Shown here piece after piece: positions 1-11,700 of a DNA stretch of 64,000 nucleotides. Origin of the DNA: Bryum argenteum (taxonomy: Eukaryota > Streptophyta > Bryopsida > Bryales > Bryaceae); NCBI GenBank assembly GCA_037043015.1, contig CM073322.1:33129364-33193363 (forward strand), written 5' to 3'. The notes beneath the pieces were generated by a model. The model was not told the origin of the DNA. It worked only from the letters and a program-made list of their open reading frames with translations, and ran no database searches. A program made the position numbers and the translations under genes. Numbering within the stretch: position 1 is the stretch's first letter; every line of letters starts with the position of its first letter.

Positions 1-122
1 AGTTATTCGCTGTTAGAATGTGCACATTTCTCCAAAACTCTGATAATCTTGAGTGAGAAATAATAGATTTGCTGCAAGTTTGATCACATGATCGAGGAAC
101 AAGAGTTTCGAAGTATTCATAC

Positions 123-659
123 CTGGAATATGACGAGACGACGCCCAGATACCTTCGAAGTCCCATATGGCTTTGCAAGCGCTTGGAAAGTGATCCGTGA
201 GGAAGCCTCCGCCGTTTTCACGGTCAAAGATGCCCGTGAATCCCCACTCGTCGCCAGGAAGCGGACCCAGGTTGAGAATCTCCACCACCAGCAAGTCGCC
301 GGGCATGGCCGGTTGGCCGTCCGCGTCCGTCACCCGAATCGGCCCACTCAAATTGTGAACCTGCAGGCCCCAATTGTCAGTAAAGTTCGTACTACCACAT
401 CCAAAGGGCGTGGCAAAGTAGCATGCATACTTACCGACGTGAGGTCGATATTCTTCATGTCCTCGGCGCTGTCATTGTTGCCGATCTGTCTGCCAGTCCA
501 GTCCACCGTCTCGACGCGGAACACCTCGCCCTCCTCTACCGTCCCCACGGGCGGAATCTCCGGGTGCCATCGGTTGTGCAGCGGCACTGTCTGCTCCCAC
601 GGCCGCTTGTTGGGGTCCACGGTCACGATCGCCCGCGGGGTCTTGATCAGGGGCGCCAT
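123..659 (-). CDS. Formamidase (FmdA/AmdA family), 5' part only
   Basis: Likely hydrolyses formamide to formate and ammonia in the cytosol (family knowledge). Exon 1 is 659-435 and exon 2 is 360-123; exon 3 lies beyond the left edge. Both splice sites are clean: donor TCG|GTAAGT, acceptor CAG|GTTCAC, and a second donor CCAG|GTATGA in phase 1. The 154 visible residues match plant formamidases from memory: RPWEQTVPLHNRWHPEIPP near the N-terminus, then SGPIRV, NLGPLPGDEWGFT and ENGGGFLTDHFP, which belong to the conserved metal-site half of the family. The start is the first ATG of the conserved MAPLIKTPRAIV leader; the open frame extends upstream only through a non-ATG codon. No breaks are seen. 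The identity is firm; whether the full gene is intact cannot be judged. Confidence 0.9.
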
Positions 660-2100
660 GGATGCTGCTAGTGTCCGCCTAACCAAACCAGAGAATACTC
701 AATGCAGCGCTGAAAGAGAAGCTAGTATCGGGCTCACGAAAGGCTGCACTTCTGTGATGCGGCAACAAGATCGAGGACGCATGCTCCAAGTGGTTAGGAC
801 AGGGTTATATACATGCAGAGATCCGGATAAACTACAAAGTGAATTACCAGGATCAATCACCGGATAATGGAAGCGCACCGAAGAATCTGGCAGCAACTGA
901 AATTCATTCAACATGTGTCGAAGCATGCAGTTCTAGAACATGGGTTATCACACCCAGTTGTATTTATACTCGATGACGTAGTTAATGTGGCAAATAAGCA
1001 CAATTGCTGACACGAGCATGATGAAGTTGGTAGCAAGCCCACCTTGAATTGTCCGAGTGTCGAGTTGATAAACGAACAGAAACGGTGGCTTCGAAGAGAT
1101 TGGGTACTTTTGAGTTTTGCAGAGCTTGCGAATTTGATGCGCTGAGTAAGGGATTCGAGCCTGGGCTTGCGAGCTGCAGAGGAATGGGAGCTGCTAAGAA
1201 TCTGCGAAAAGAGTGGGTTCAGATTCCGCGATGCACGAACGATGCCACTGAATTTAGTGTGATGCTCCGCTTTAGTAATATTGGAATCGATTCCTTTCAT
1301 ACTGTGCTGGAATCGTGATTCCACTCAAGCTTTGTGGAATGTGGACTTCTGGATCTCAGTTCGTCATCAGTCAGCTATGGACACCTATCTTCTGTCTACA
1401 TCAATTAGATTTCTAAAATTTGTAATTTGTGCTTGAATGTGTGGTCTAAGAATTTGCCAATAATGCTTAGATTTCGGATTAAGAACAGCCTTTTTGTTTG
1501 TTGCCCTCACACAATCCTCACCAAGGAAGGTACCAAAAAGAAAAACGAGAATTTAGTTATTTATTTATTTGTCCCCTATCCATATTAACGCTTGAAAAAC
1601 AAGATTAAAGAAAGAGAAATGCAAAAGATTCATAGTGGTTGCATACTTTGACATCAAATTGCAAGAAGAAATGTATGCAACTTGTTGCAAGAGCGTTGAA
1701 CTTATATGTATTAACCTTACTAGTGTAGTAACTCCATATGTGTGCTCAATGCATCAAACGCATGTGATTAAGAAGTGATTCATTGCTATTTGAACCGTGT
1801 TTGATTCTTGGGAGTTTGCAATTTTTATTTCACCCTCCTATCACAAATTGCCAACTACACTAGTGTCCACCATGTGATTAGAGTTTGGGTTATACATTTT
1901 TGTCTAGTGTGGCCATAGCATCAAAGCATCATTCTCCAAAAGGACTAACTCCAAGATTGCATGAAATATGCTTCCTATTTCCCTAGTAGAGCTCATCGAA
2001 ACCTATTTGAGGTCCTCTATTGGGCTTCTGATTTGTCATTGATATTGGAGATGTTAAAAATGGCATCATGGGATCAATCATGAGAAATACTTACTATCAT

Positions 2101-2168
2101 ATGTGAGAATCTTCCAACTATTATGACAGCTTTAGAGCGTACTGGTAGAAGTTGGAAGATTCTCACAT
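2101..2168. repeat. Perfect 19-bp inverted repeat (hairpin)
   Basis: Arms 2101-2119 (ATGTGAGAATCTTCCAACT) and 2150-2168 are exact reverse complements, separated by 30 bases. It could be the core of a small palindromic element or a transcribed hairpin. No terminal repeats or target duplication were found around it. Confidence 0.8.
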
Positions 2169-2440
2169 AGAGTGATTATCATCGTGGAACATTTGACAAG
2201 AATGGGTAGAAATATGAATACAATGACACTTCCTTCTTTAAGGGGTTGTAAATTGTGCAAGTCAATTCTTATTCTTGTGGTCATCTTGATAGAAGACTTC
2301 AAATTTAACTTAGAAACAAGAGCAATTGCATGAGGTAAATTATACAAGCAAAATATTGTATCTTTAAATGAACTAGAGTTCTAGATTCATAAATAGGTAC
2401 AGATACAAGATCCAACTTTAGAAGTAAGAGACTTATATAC

Positions 2441-2548
2441 GTAGGTTCAAAATCTCCAAAAGCGTTCATTAACCATTCCCAAATTAGATAAGAGGTAGGT
2501 TTAAAATCTCCAAAAGCGTTCACTAACCATTCCCAAATCATATAAGAA
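2441..2548. repeat. Direct tandem duplication, 54 bp x 2
   Basis: Units 2441-2494 and 2495-2548 both begin GTAGGTT and share AAATCTCCAAAAGCGTTCA; they differ at only a few positions. This is a local duplication without coding content. Confidence 0.75.
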
Positions 2549-3270
2549 GTCATCTTATACAAATTTTTTACATGTCCTCACTTTACAGAATTGTATGTAG
2601 AATACACTTGGGTAACTTGCTTGTTATGCTGTGAAAATTAGAATATGGTGTCATGCTTAACCCAATGAGTGCATGTTGGTCAGTAAAAAGGGGGCAGTAT
2701 AATTCATGAACCCACATTTGGGTAACAACACACTTGTTTTCATTTTTCCCTTCTTTTGACATACATACATTCAATTCAGAAGATGACAATCTTCAAAATA
2801 GGTCCAACAGGTCCAACGACCTTAAGATACTTCCATGTAAAAGCATGATTTGTACACAAAAAAGAACCCACTCGTAATGGACTATATTTTGCATGTTAAA
2901 GGTAGAAAGGCGATTGTCAATGACATTTTCTTATTTGAACTGTAAATTATACAGCAACACATAAATCATTGGACAACGACCTTTTTAAAAATTATCACCA
3001 CATGTGATAATGTCTTGAACACACAAACCACAGTTAACACCTAGATACTTCATCGATGAAACAAAAAGAGCCATACTGGTACATGTTTTCCATGCGAACC
3101 AGACGGAAGAGTTTGAAATCCTTTAAAATGTCTGCGTATAAATGAGGGCACCAAGAATCTAGTACCGTAAGAAAAATGAGAGCTCATATACTTGGGAGTT
3201 CATATATTTCCCTACACGAGGATGAGAGCTGGAGGGCGGTAGTATACAAGAGATATACAATTGGTACTCA

Positions 3271-6200
3271 CTACTGAGGTGCAAATTCGGGCTGAATGTC
3301 CTTGAGCAAACCAACAATTTGCTGCATGGTTGGGCGCTTGGAAGGAAGCTCCGCTGTGCACAGGTAACCAATTCGGAGCGTCTCCAGCATCTCGCTCTCC
3401 ACCCCGGAGTTGGCCAACTTGGGGTCCAGGCACTTGTAGCCCCGCTTTTCTCGTATCAAAGCTCGTACCCAGCCCACCAGATTGCCGCCGTAACTGTCAT
3501 GGAAGTAGTGGCCAGTGGGCCTCCTTCCCGTCACGAGCTCGAGGAGTACCACCCCAAAGCTGAAGACATCTCCCCGCGTGGACGCCTTCCACATGTGCCC
3601 GTACTCTGGCGGCACGTACCCCAGCGCTCCACCGATGGCAGGCGTCTCGGAGCGCTTATCAGAAACAATCAGGGCTGCCAGTCCACAATCTGCCAAGTGC
3701 GGCTCGTGGCTTGCGTCCAGCAGAATGTTGCTGGAGGTTACATCTCGGTGCACCAAGTGCGGAGAGCAGCCATGGTGCAGGAACGCCAGCGCTCGCGCTA
3801 CTCCCAACGCTATGCGGTGCCGGATGGCCCAACTCAATTCATCTGTAAAACGAGCTTCGCTGTCTGGATTCTCCCATGTGTCCTTCGACCAGTCGTCGGG
3901 GTTGTGGTTCCCTGCGCATGAAGCTGTTTGTCAACACAAGAGGATTAAATAAAACCCCACCGCTCCGGCACGATACACATCCCCCCTACACGGCACGATA
4001 CACATCCCCCCTACACGGCACGATACACATCCCCCCTACACGGCACGATACACATCCCCCCTACACGGCACGATACACATCCCCCCTACACGGCACGATA
4101 CACATCCCCCCTACACGGCACGATACACATCCCCCCTACACGGCACGATACACATCCCCCCTACACGGCACGATACACATCCCCCCTACACGGCACGATA
4201 CACATCCCCCCTACACGGCACGATACGTCATTATGAAAACACTTGATTCAAAGTGAGAGTATACGACTTGTTACTTTATCTACTAGAACATATCATCTCA
4301 TAGTATGTTTCAGGACATGAAATGATGTGAAATACCTTCTGGAAGTTCGTGCAGCCGTCGTTGCAAGTCTCCGTTCTCCATGTACTCGTAAACGAGAAGT
4401 CTTTCCTCTCCAACCAAGCAATAGCCGACGAGACACACAAGATTGGGATGTCTGATCTTGCCCAAGGCTTCCAACTGCGCTGCTTGTTCGAGCTCGTTAG
4501 CAGGGCCGCCTTCAAAGAGGGCCTTCACAACAATCTGGAAACCCCCGGGTAAGGTCCCTTTATACGATGGGCCATAGCCTCCATCTGATATTTGATTGTC
4601 TTTGTGAAAATTCGAAGTCGCTTGCAACAGGTCTGCGAAACTTAGATTAAGCAGAGGCTTCTCGAACATAATCACTGGAATCGACCCGGCATGCGGAACT
4701 TGGACCGCCCACGTGCTTGGATCTGCTTCAAAAGTCACCGGAAGCTTGCTGGAGAGGTACTTGGAAACCTCTTTAGATCCTAGCTTCCTGGGTCCCTTAC
4801 TTTTGCGCAACAACAGCAAAAGGATAACGATACCGCAGACGGAGATTATGCATCCGACTAAAATCCCAAAAATAGCTCCAATCCGTAGCCGGTGGTGACG
4901 TCTAAATGGATGAGATGAGCTTGACGAGCAAATTTTGTTTAGGACGTAACCGCACAGATCAGGATTGCCTTCAAAAGCAGACATGTAGAACGAATCCCAC
5001 ACGCGTGACCTGGGAACTTCGCCACTCAGCTTGTTGTAGGAGAAGTTCACGTCGGTGAGGGATCCCAGAGACGTCAGCTCCTTCGGTATTGCACCACTCA
5101 AATTGTTGTACGACACGTCCAGATACTTCAAAGGAGTTGCCCCAGATAAACTGCTGGGAATGCTCCCATTCAGATAATTGTGAGAAAGATCCAGAGTCAC
5201 CAACTTCTCCAGAGCTCCAATCGAGTCTGGAATGGGTCCTCCCAGGTTGCAGAAAGAAAGATTGAGGTAGGAAATGCTGACCATCCGGTTAAGCTGCGGT
5301 AGCATTCCTTCTAAAAACGAGTTCCCCGCAAGCCCCACATGACGAATGGAGCCGAGCGTGGCGAAATCCCACGGAATGGTACCATTAAATTGATTCGAAG
5401 AGAGCTCCAGCACCTCCAGTGCTAACAGAGCAGTAATGTTAAATGGGATGCTACCACTGAAGCTGTTGCTGCGGAAGTCGAGTTCCCGTATTGTCGACGA
5501 AACATTCTTTGGTAGTGGACTTGTGAAGTTGTTGTTTGCAAGTCTCACCGACGTCAAATTCTGCGAAGCAAGTACGCCAGCAGGTATGCTGCCGTTGAGG
5601 GAGTTGTTGCTGCAATCCAGCGCGACTACTGACGAGCTTAGTTGTGTAAGAGAGCCATGCAGCCTGTTGTTAGACAATATGAGATTCTGTAGGAGAGGAA
5701 GCACAGTCAATGCCGCAGGTATAGTGCCGTTAAATCTGTTCGAGGAAAGAGAGACTGTTTGAAGCTTCCGTAGGTTTTCCAGGATTGGGATGGACCCCTC
5801 AAAGCTATTCCCAGAGACGTCAAGTGTCTGCAATGCCGCAAGCTTCTCGAATTGCCATGTTAACGTTCCGGTCAACAGGTTGCTGCTCAAATTTAGATAC
5901 GTCACCTCCGCGAGTTCCTCAAACGCCCAAGGCAGCTCTCCACTGAATTGATTCGAAGACAGGTCCAGATGCTGAAGTTGAGTCGGCGCATTTAACACTG
6001 GAATCGTTCCATTGAAGTTGTTTGAGTGCAAGTCCATAACCTTCAAGAATTTCAAGTCACCAATCGATTTGGGTAAAGGCCCAGACATCCCATTTCTTGA
6101 GAGATTCACAAAGGTTAGCTGAACGAGGCTGCCCACCGTTTCTGGAATTGACCCTGTCAGTGCATTCTCTCCTAGCTCAAGACGTGTGAGGCTCTGAAGT

Positions 6201-6610
6201 GCGAAGATGTCTGAAGGTATTCCCCCTGAGAGAAGGTTGTTCGACAAGTCGAGAGATTGCAAAGACTGAAGACTTCCCAAAGTACCAGGTAATATGGTCC
6301 CAGATAGACCACGACCTTTCAAGTTCAATGTTCTGATACGCTGACCCGGGCCCATTCCAATGCAACTGACAATGTCCGGCCAGTCGCAAACGGGAGCCGA
6401 GGTATTGTAAACAGACCTAAACTCCGGCTGAGCAGTTTCCAGAAATCTCAGAAAGTTTGTTTCGTCGGGTGAGGCCGCGCTAGCGTTACGAAGTAGAATC
6501 AGCACTAGCAGCATCCATGCTGCCTGTCTCGCAAAAGACTCTCGCCTTCTACATGTCGGCATCATGGTTGCCCTCCACGCCGACATCACAACTTCACCTA
6601 AATCCCCCAT
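3271..6610 (-). CDS. LRR receptor-like protein kinase
   Basis: A plasma-membrane receptor-like kinase of about 971 residues. Exon 1 is 6610-4336 and exon 2 is 3911-3271 (donor GAAG|GTATTT, acceptor GCGCAG|G, phase 1). It has a signal peptide ending near NASAA, an LRRNT segment with CDWPDIVSC, then about 18 plant-type LRRs. A membrane span near residues 577-601 follows, with basic residues after it. The kinase domain (about 665-960) has the loop ISDGGYGPSYKG, the lysine in IVVKALF, and HRDVTSSNILLD. The DFG motif reads DCG (LADCGLAAL); the metal-binding Asp is kept. From memory, the domain order and the motifs FADLLQATSNF and LCTAELPSKRPTM resemble Arabidopsis At2g24230. Ligand unknown. Start uncertain: ATGs at 6610, 6586, 6565 and 6562 all precede the signal peptide, and 6565/6562 give the more usual short leader. 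Pieces of this gene recur near 16.5 and 22.4 kb. Confidence 0.93.
3966..4225. repeat. 25-bp minisatellite inside the kinase intron
   Basis: Ten head-to-tail copies plus a 10-base partial copy of a 25-bp unit that starts CGGCACGATACACATCCCCC and ends CTACA. All copies I compared are identical. The array fills most of the 424-nt intron (4335-3912). Since 25 is not a multiple of three, the plus strand reads as an open frame with a 25-residue repeat; this is an artefact. Confidence 0.97.
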
Positions 6611-9507
6611 GGAAACCAACAGCTGCACCGCACATCCTGAAATCCAACGGCGCTGGCATAAACCCACCTGCTATTAAATCCTGCAATACCTGATAGCAAA
6701 TGGATCAACTCTCTGACAATTGTAGCACGCACTTTTTATAGTCATTGTGGTCCATCAAAGCACCAGGATAAGCATGACATGTGTCCGAGAAAAGGACCAG
6801 ACCTGCTCGGGAGGTTCACGAGCAAAGAGGACCAAAGCTCACAATCAGCCACCCACTGTGGCCAGCGGCATGAAAGAACTCGCAAGGACCATGCGATGTG
6901 TGACGCTCTGCTGCAACACGCAACCCCCCATCATTTACAAGAATGAGAAATGGTACACTCGAAACTCGATTATGCATCTCGTAACACCCCATTCCTTTCG
7001 TGAAAAGAGCAAGACATGCTAAACGTCGACATTACTGCTAAAAAGTATCTGCGGATGATCACTGAGTTATCGCGCCAGCAATAGAAAAGCGAGCCAAGAG
7101 AAAGACTAGCACCTAGCTGCAAATGAAATGGTACTGTCTTCTCAAAAGACCTAGCTAATCATTTCGAGTGGAACACACTTTCTATACCATTGCTTCCAAG
7201 CCGAAGTTCATGTGCCCTATCACAAATCCTCGCTAGGCTCTACCTGCTCAAATTTCTCGTTGTCCAACATAGCTGCGTGTAACCTTGATACTCAGCCGCT
7301 TTATTGTTACAGTGAATCACACTCGAAGTGCTAATGTGGTGGGTGTCGATACGTCTTCTCATTTCAATCAAGAAAACACTGCGAGAGCATTTTCTTTCCT
7401 TCGTGTTGCGTACCGCTGACCCTAAATATGGTAGGTGACCCTCCCGATCAAGAAACATGCACCCTAATAACGATACATCGATGAGGATATAGATTCTTGC
7501 TTTCATGGTACTCGAGCGAAGTTGCTACATACTACCCGCTATCAAAAACGGTGAGACCCGAAACATACCGGTGCGCAGGTCTTCGTAACCATCGTCCAAC
7601 TACATTGCCAATGCCCTTCAGCTGATTCTCTTCTTTCCTTCCACACGTTCAAGAACGCATTGATTCCAGCTTAGACGTCGCATTACACCTGCCCCTTTGA
7701 TCTGTTCCTCCCTCGCCCACACCCACTTTTGCTATTTCTGGTTTCAAGCGATTGCAGCCGCCGCTGTCACCTGCTTACATTAGCACTTATGATACGGATG
7801 GAGCCAGCGCCCACCAAGAATGAGTGCAGCCAGGACAAATGTTGGGTGCATCAATGCAGTGCTGCAAAAGCGAAGAAGGGCGTTCAAGAGCATGGCACCA
7901 AAAGGAAGAAGACGGAGCCGAAGGAGAGCTCCTGCAACCTCTGGAGCTAGGAGCATGCTGCCTCGACTTCCCTCGTCTGAGCTCTGACACCCTACCACTG
8001 TACCACCAGTCTAGTCGTTCCGCCTACAGTAGTAGCATTGCGGTACCGTATTTTCTGATTCTTACTTGGATTCTTACTTTTTCGAAAGATTGCTACAGTG
8101 GGCAAGTACCCAGTAATAAGTACCGTGGAAAGGGCTCTGACCTCTCTTTGCATAAGTGACAAGGATACTATTCAGTGTGATTAAGAACGATACAGTAACT
8201 TAGAGTATGACTGCTCCCCCGCCATCGCCGGGACTGGAAGATGGGGTACGGACGAAAGCACAAGACTTGAGGGAGACCAAAGGCATGCGTCCCGCGCTGG
8301 TTTGCTTCCCTGGTTGTTACCGCACCTTGTGTTTATGGCGAAGCGTTTTCACCAATGCCTATCAAGTCCGCCATGGTTCAAAAAAGGCCTCGCCAATTTT
8401 CATGGAGCAGACTTGTTTCGAAGTAATGTAGAGAACGTTGTTTCAAATTGTAGAGAACGTTGTCTCAAATTGTATCATTCTGAAGATTTTCATGCCATCG
8501 TAAGTAGAGCACCAAATCTATGCCCAATCTTGTACATTGTCAAAAAATACATGCATATCATCCTACAGCACGTTAGGGGTATTCTTACAACAAGGTCTAT
8601 AGCTCACACACCTTAGTTGGGAAAACTATTAAAGTTAGTGCCATACCAGCATGCGGATTTGATTTTCATTAGTGCATATTAAGTGGTATGAGCAGAGGGA
8701 ATGAGTAGACCTCAATTGGTCTAAAAGACCCAAGCTTAGGTAACTCAATGCCCAACTCAATGCTCGTAAAATGCATTTTGAAATGACATTGAAGAAGAAC
8801 ATGTGTAGTTTTCACGTAACTCAATACTCGTAAAGTGCATTTTGCAGTGACATTGAAGAGGAACATGTGTAGTTTTCAATCTAGAGCTTGTCAAATTGAG
8901 TAACTTATTGTGCAGAGCTGCACCATATTCTTATTACAATAGAAAAGTGCAGGTGCTTGAGCGACAGATTCAGTGAACTGCGAGATTACTCACATGTTTA
9001 GATTCTTTCCAATGAATCTTCAGTTCCATTTGCGTAAATATAAAAATCCAAACAATATAAAGAAGAAGTTGAAAATTCTGCCGAGCACTCGTGTATGTAG
9101 GTATGTACTGTCAAAAAAATAAATAGTATGCAATCTAATAAACTTCCTTTCCGTTTTTAATAAAATAAAATAAAATGTGCGAGATTCACGGGTACCGTGT
9201 CTGAGGTGAGGCAGTTCCCAGTGATTGATTAATCGGTGGGGGGCGGGGGGTGTGATTAATTTTGCCGTGACCAGATTTATTGCATCCTCATCAACCTTCT
9301 TCCTGCCCTCTCTATCTATACGCCTTTACTGCAATCCTTCTTCGTACTTGTTACTACCGGTATTCAGTTATTTTTAAAACACTCATGCCTGCAGTGTGTG
9401 CAATTCTTGCTTAAGGACTGGAGGTGACAATTTATTTACTATTTAAATTTGAGATATTCTGTAATTGACGATGTAAGTTTCTCTCCATTCTTTACTACTC
9501 AATATTA
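6611..9507. other. Intergenic DNA, no supported gene
   Basis: Upstream region of the kinase gene and beyond. The open frames at 7240-8616 are short, overlap on both strands and resemble no family I know. A 22-bp direct repeat (TAGAGAACGTTGT with a short tail) occurs twice near 8429-8470, and a 63-bp duplication is listed separately. Confidence 0.55.
8753..8878. repeat. Direct tandem duplication, about 63 bp x 2
   Basis: Two adjacent units share AACTCAAT, CTCGTAAA, TGCATTTTG, TGACATTGAAGA and AACATGTGTAGTTTTCA, with a few substitutions. Non-coding. Confidence 0.7.
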
Positions 9508-9609
9508 CTCCCTCTGTCCCATTATAATTGTTCAATAGATTCTCTCAAATCTATCTTGAGAGGTAGATTTGAGAGAACCTACTGGACAATTATAGTGGGA
9601 CAGAGGGAG
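9508..9609. mobile_element. Stowaway-like MITE (Tc1/mariner type), 102 bp
   Basis: The ends read CTCCCTCTGTCCC and GGGACAGAGGGAG, the classic Stowaway terminal sequence, flanked on both sides by the TA target duplication (9506-9507 and 9610-9611). The element is almost wholly palindromic: its two halves pair over about 49 bases with about five mismatches. It has no coding capacity and would depend on a mariner-type transposase made elsewhere. Confidence 0.93.
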
Positions 9610-9611
9610 TA

Positions 9612-11472
9612 TTACGAAGCCTCATCATGGTCACATGCTGTTAACGTTTTAAATGTGATATTAAAACTCCGGTGGCCATCGGGAGATTAGCATTACGAAC
9701 GGACACTTCATTCACGCCGGCCCCTTAGAAAGGGACCGGAGTTTCTATCTATCTATCTGATAAGATGGAAATGCTCCAAATTAACCCTTGAACGTCCTTG
9801 GGTATTTTTAGTTAAAAATTCATTATTGAAAAAGTAACATTGATGAAATGAAGATAAGTTATTTAGATTTCAATTGTACAAACTTGAAATGGACTTGTTG
9901 TGGATCATATGGACTAAAACTTAACTCATGGGGATCTTGTAGCACGGGGGGTCACTTAGATTTTTTACTTAGACAATGTGCGGCATAATGTAGGGAGGTA
10001 TCAAATGATGGTGTCTGAAAATTAGAAAAAAATTTGAGAAGAATTAGGGTGTACAAATTATTGGACACTCAATTATGAATTAGATATGTAGGTAGATAAT
10101 GTGTTATATATACTTTCATTTTTTCAAGATACCCTATAAAATAAAAATATAATGTGTAAATAATTTTAGGGTCAATTATTGCAGTGCGGACCTCCTTGGA
10201 TGGATGAAAATTTGCATGTAACGGTCAACCATTACCGCCTTTCCTACTCCTTCTTTTCTTTTTCTTCTTTTTTTTTTTTTTTTAAATTTTTAATAACAAA
10301 GTAAGGGTTTAAAAATTTGCCTTCCCTTTAGGATTGGAAGTAATTGTAGAAGGCATAATATATCATAAATTGGAAAATTAGGTGAAGATATGTACATGGC
10401 AATATCAAATCTTTGAATTCATTGAAACCCAACGGTGAATTTGAATCTTCATACATACAAAAAAAATTCCAAAAAAAATTCCAAAAAAAATTCTTCAAAT
10501 ATTCTCAAATCTTTCATTGAGTTGAATTATGAATGAAAAGACACACAATAAGGCCTCTAAAATGAGCCGGGACAAGAAGGCAATGTTGGGTCCTCTTACA
10601 TACCTATTGACATGTCAACGAACCTTTATGCCTAGTTAAGTACATGTGATTATGGGGTGCAACGAACTTTATGAGTACACCATCTAGGAAAGTGGGGTGC
10701 CACATAGATATGCATGGCAGCAAGTAGGTACAGCGAGGGCGGATGGAAACCCCATCTCTGGAGTCTGCCGCCTCCGATGCTGTTGTGAATGCCAACTTAG
10801 TAGAGGAGCCTGCCGCCAATGTTGCATGCTCCTAGTTGTGGGCTACTCCTCCAGTTGCGGGCTCTTCGAGTCGTGCGCTCCTCCGACTGCTGTCCACATG
10901 ATGTCTGCTTGCGGCCATCATGTGGACAGCAACTTCGCTACCGACCTCCAGTTTGTAGGAAGGCACAACTTCGCTACCGACCTCCAGTCGTCGCCTTTGA
11001 ATTGCTACACCTCGATGCGTCTATGTTCAGGCACTATGCGAGCATTGTGCCTCAATTCTATTGGGACGCAGGCAAAAACTTATTCAAGCCTCCCTTTTGA
11101 GCTTGCTCCCACGCATACAAAAAACTTGCATACAATCTAAAATTCTCCTACACCAATATTGAATTAGATCCAAAACACATTGAAGATTGTGAAAATAATG
11201 AATGAAGACTATAAATTGTGTTTGTCATAGTACTACACTTCAGTGCAACAATACATCAAAAAATGGGTCAAAAAGTGCCATAAAAATTCAATAGAAAATA
11301 TGGCAATAAGAAGAGGATGCAGGAGTATATACCAAGTCAAAAATCTCGTGGCCGTTGCCTTGCCAAAGCTGTGTACAACCTCTCAAAACATCGTGAATTT
11401 ACACACATATATTTATCACCACAAAGGTGACAGTAGTAATGTGGGTTTGTTGCCTTGCAAACAACACAATCC
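9612..11472. other. Intergenic, AT-rich then GC-richer DNA, no supported gene
   Basis: Includes a poly-T run near 10267-10283 and small AT-rich simple repeats near 10470. The GC-richer patch at 10680-11100 differs in composition from its surroundings and may be a fragment of something inserted. It contains a hairpin at 10889-10930 and a doubled 22-bp motif; its frames match nothing I recognise. Confidence 0.5.
10889..10930. repeat. Hairpin, 15-bp arms, beside a doubled 22-bp motif
   Basis: GCTGTCCACATGATG (10889-10903) pairs exactly with CATCATGTGGACAGC (10916-10930) across a 12-base loop. Directly after it a 22-bp motif beginning AACTTCGCTACCGACCTCCA occurs twice (10931-10952 and 10968-10989). 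Confidence 0.8.
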
Positions 11473-11700
11473 TTAATTTCTCTTGATAGAATATAAGGGA
11501 GTATATATTACCGGACGCTCTCCTAATGCAGGTAGATCAATAGGTTGAGTGGTTTTCTTACGCCAACCTGCTAATAATTCTTTGCACAATCCTTGCTTGA
11601 ATTCAAGATGGCTCGTTGGTGTCATAGGTTTCTTCGGGTTACGGTCGGCCACACAATCTAGATGAACAATGTACATATTCAGCACTGTTACATCCAACGA
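11473..11700 (-). pseudogene. Possible piggyBac-like transposase C-terminal relic
   Basis: A minus-strand frame contains LDVTVLNMYIVHLDC, then KPMTPTSHLEFKQGLCKELL. This resembles the C-terminal part of piggyBac-type transposases, where a 'VxNAYILY' stretch is followed by an 'HxxFRxxLxxxL' helix (remembered family pattern). No catalytic Asp region was found upstream in the same frame, and the neighbouring frames at 11639-12041 look scrambled, so this would be a decayed fragment. It could also be an unrelated host exon or chance resemblance. Confidence 0.35.

Larger units (their letters stand above)
660..3270. other. Intergenic DNA, no supported gene
   Basis: Lies upstream of the formamidase gene and downstream of the kinase gene. 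Only short, compositionally ordinary open frames occur. A minus-strand frame at 908-1324 shows no family resemblance and no convincing splice context; it may overlap the formamidase 5' leader. The stretch holds a perfect inverted repeat and a 54-bp tandem duplication, listed separately. Confidence 0.6.

Noticed and set aside
908-1324. 138-codon frame upstream of the formamidase gene
   Set aside because: Serine-rich with no domain pattern and no splice link to the formamidase exons; may be 5' leader sequence.
3966-4225. CRISPR-like array
   Set aside because: The repeats are directly head-to-tail with no unique spacers, in a plant intron.
3876-4256. Plus-strand open frame with a 25-residue repeat
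   Set aside because: It is only the translation of the 25-bp minisatellite in the kinase intron.
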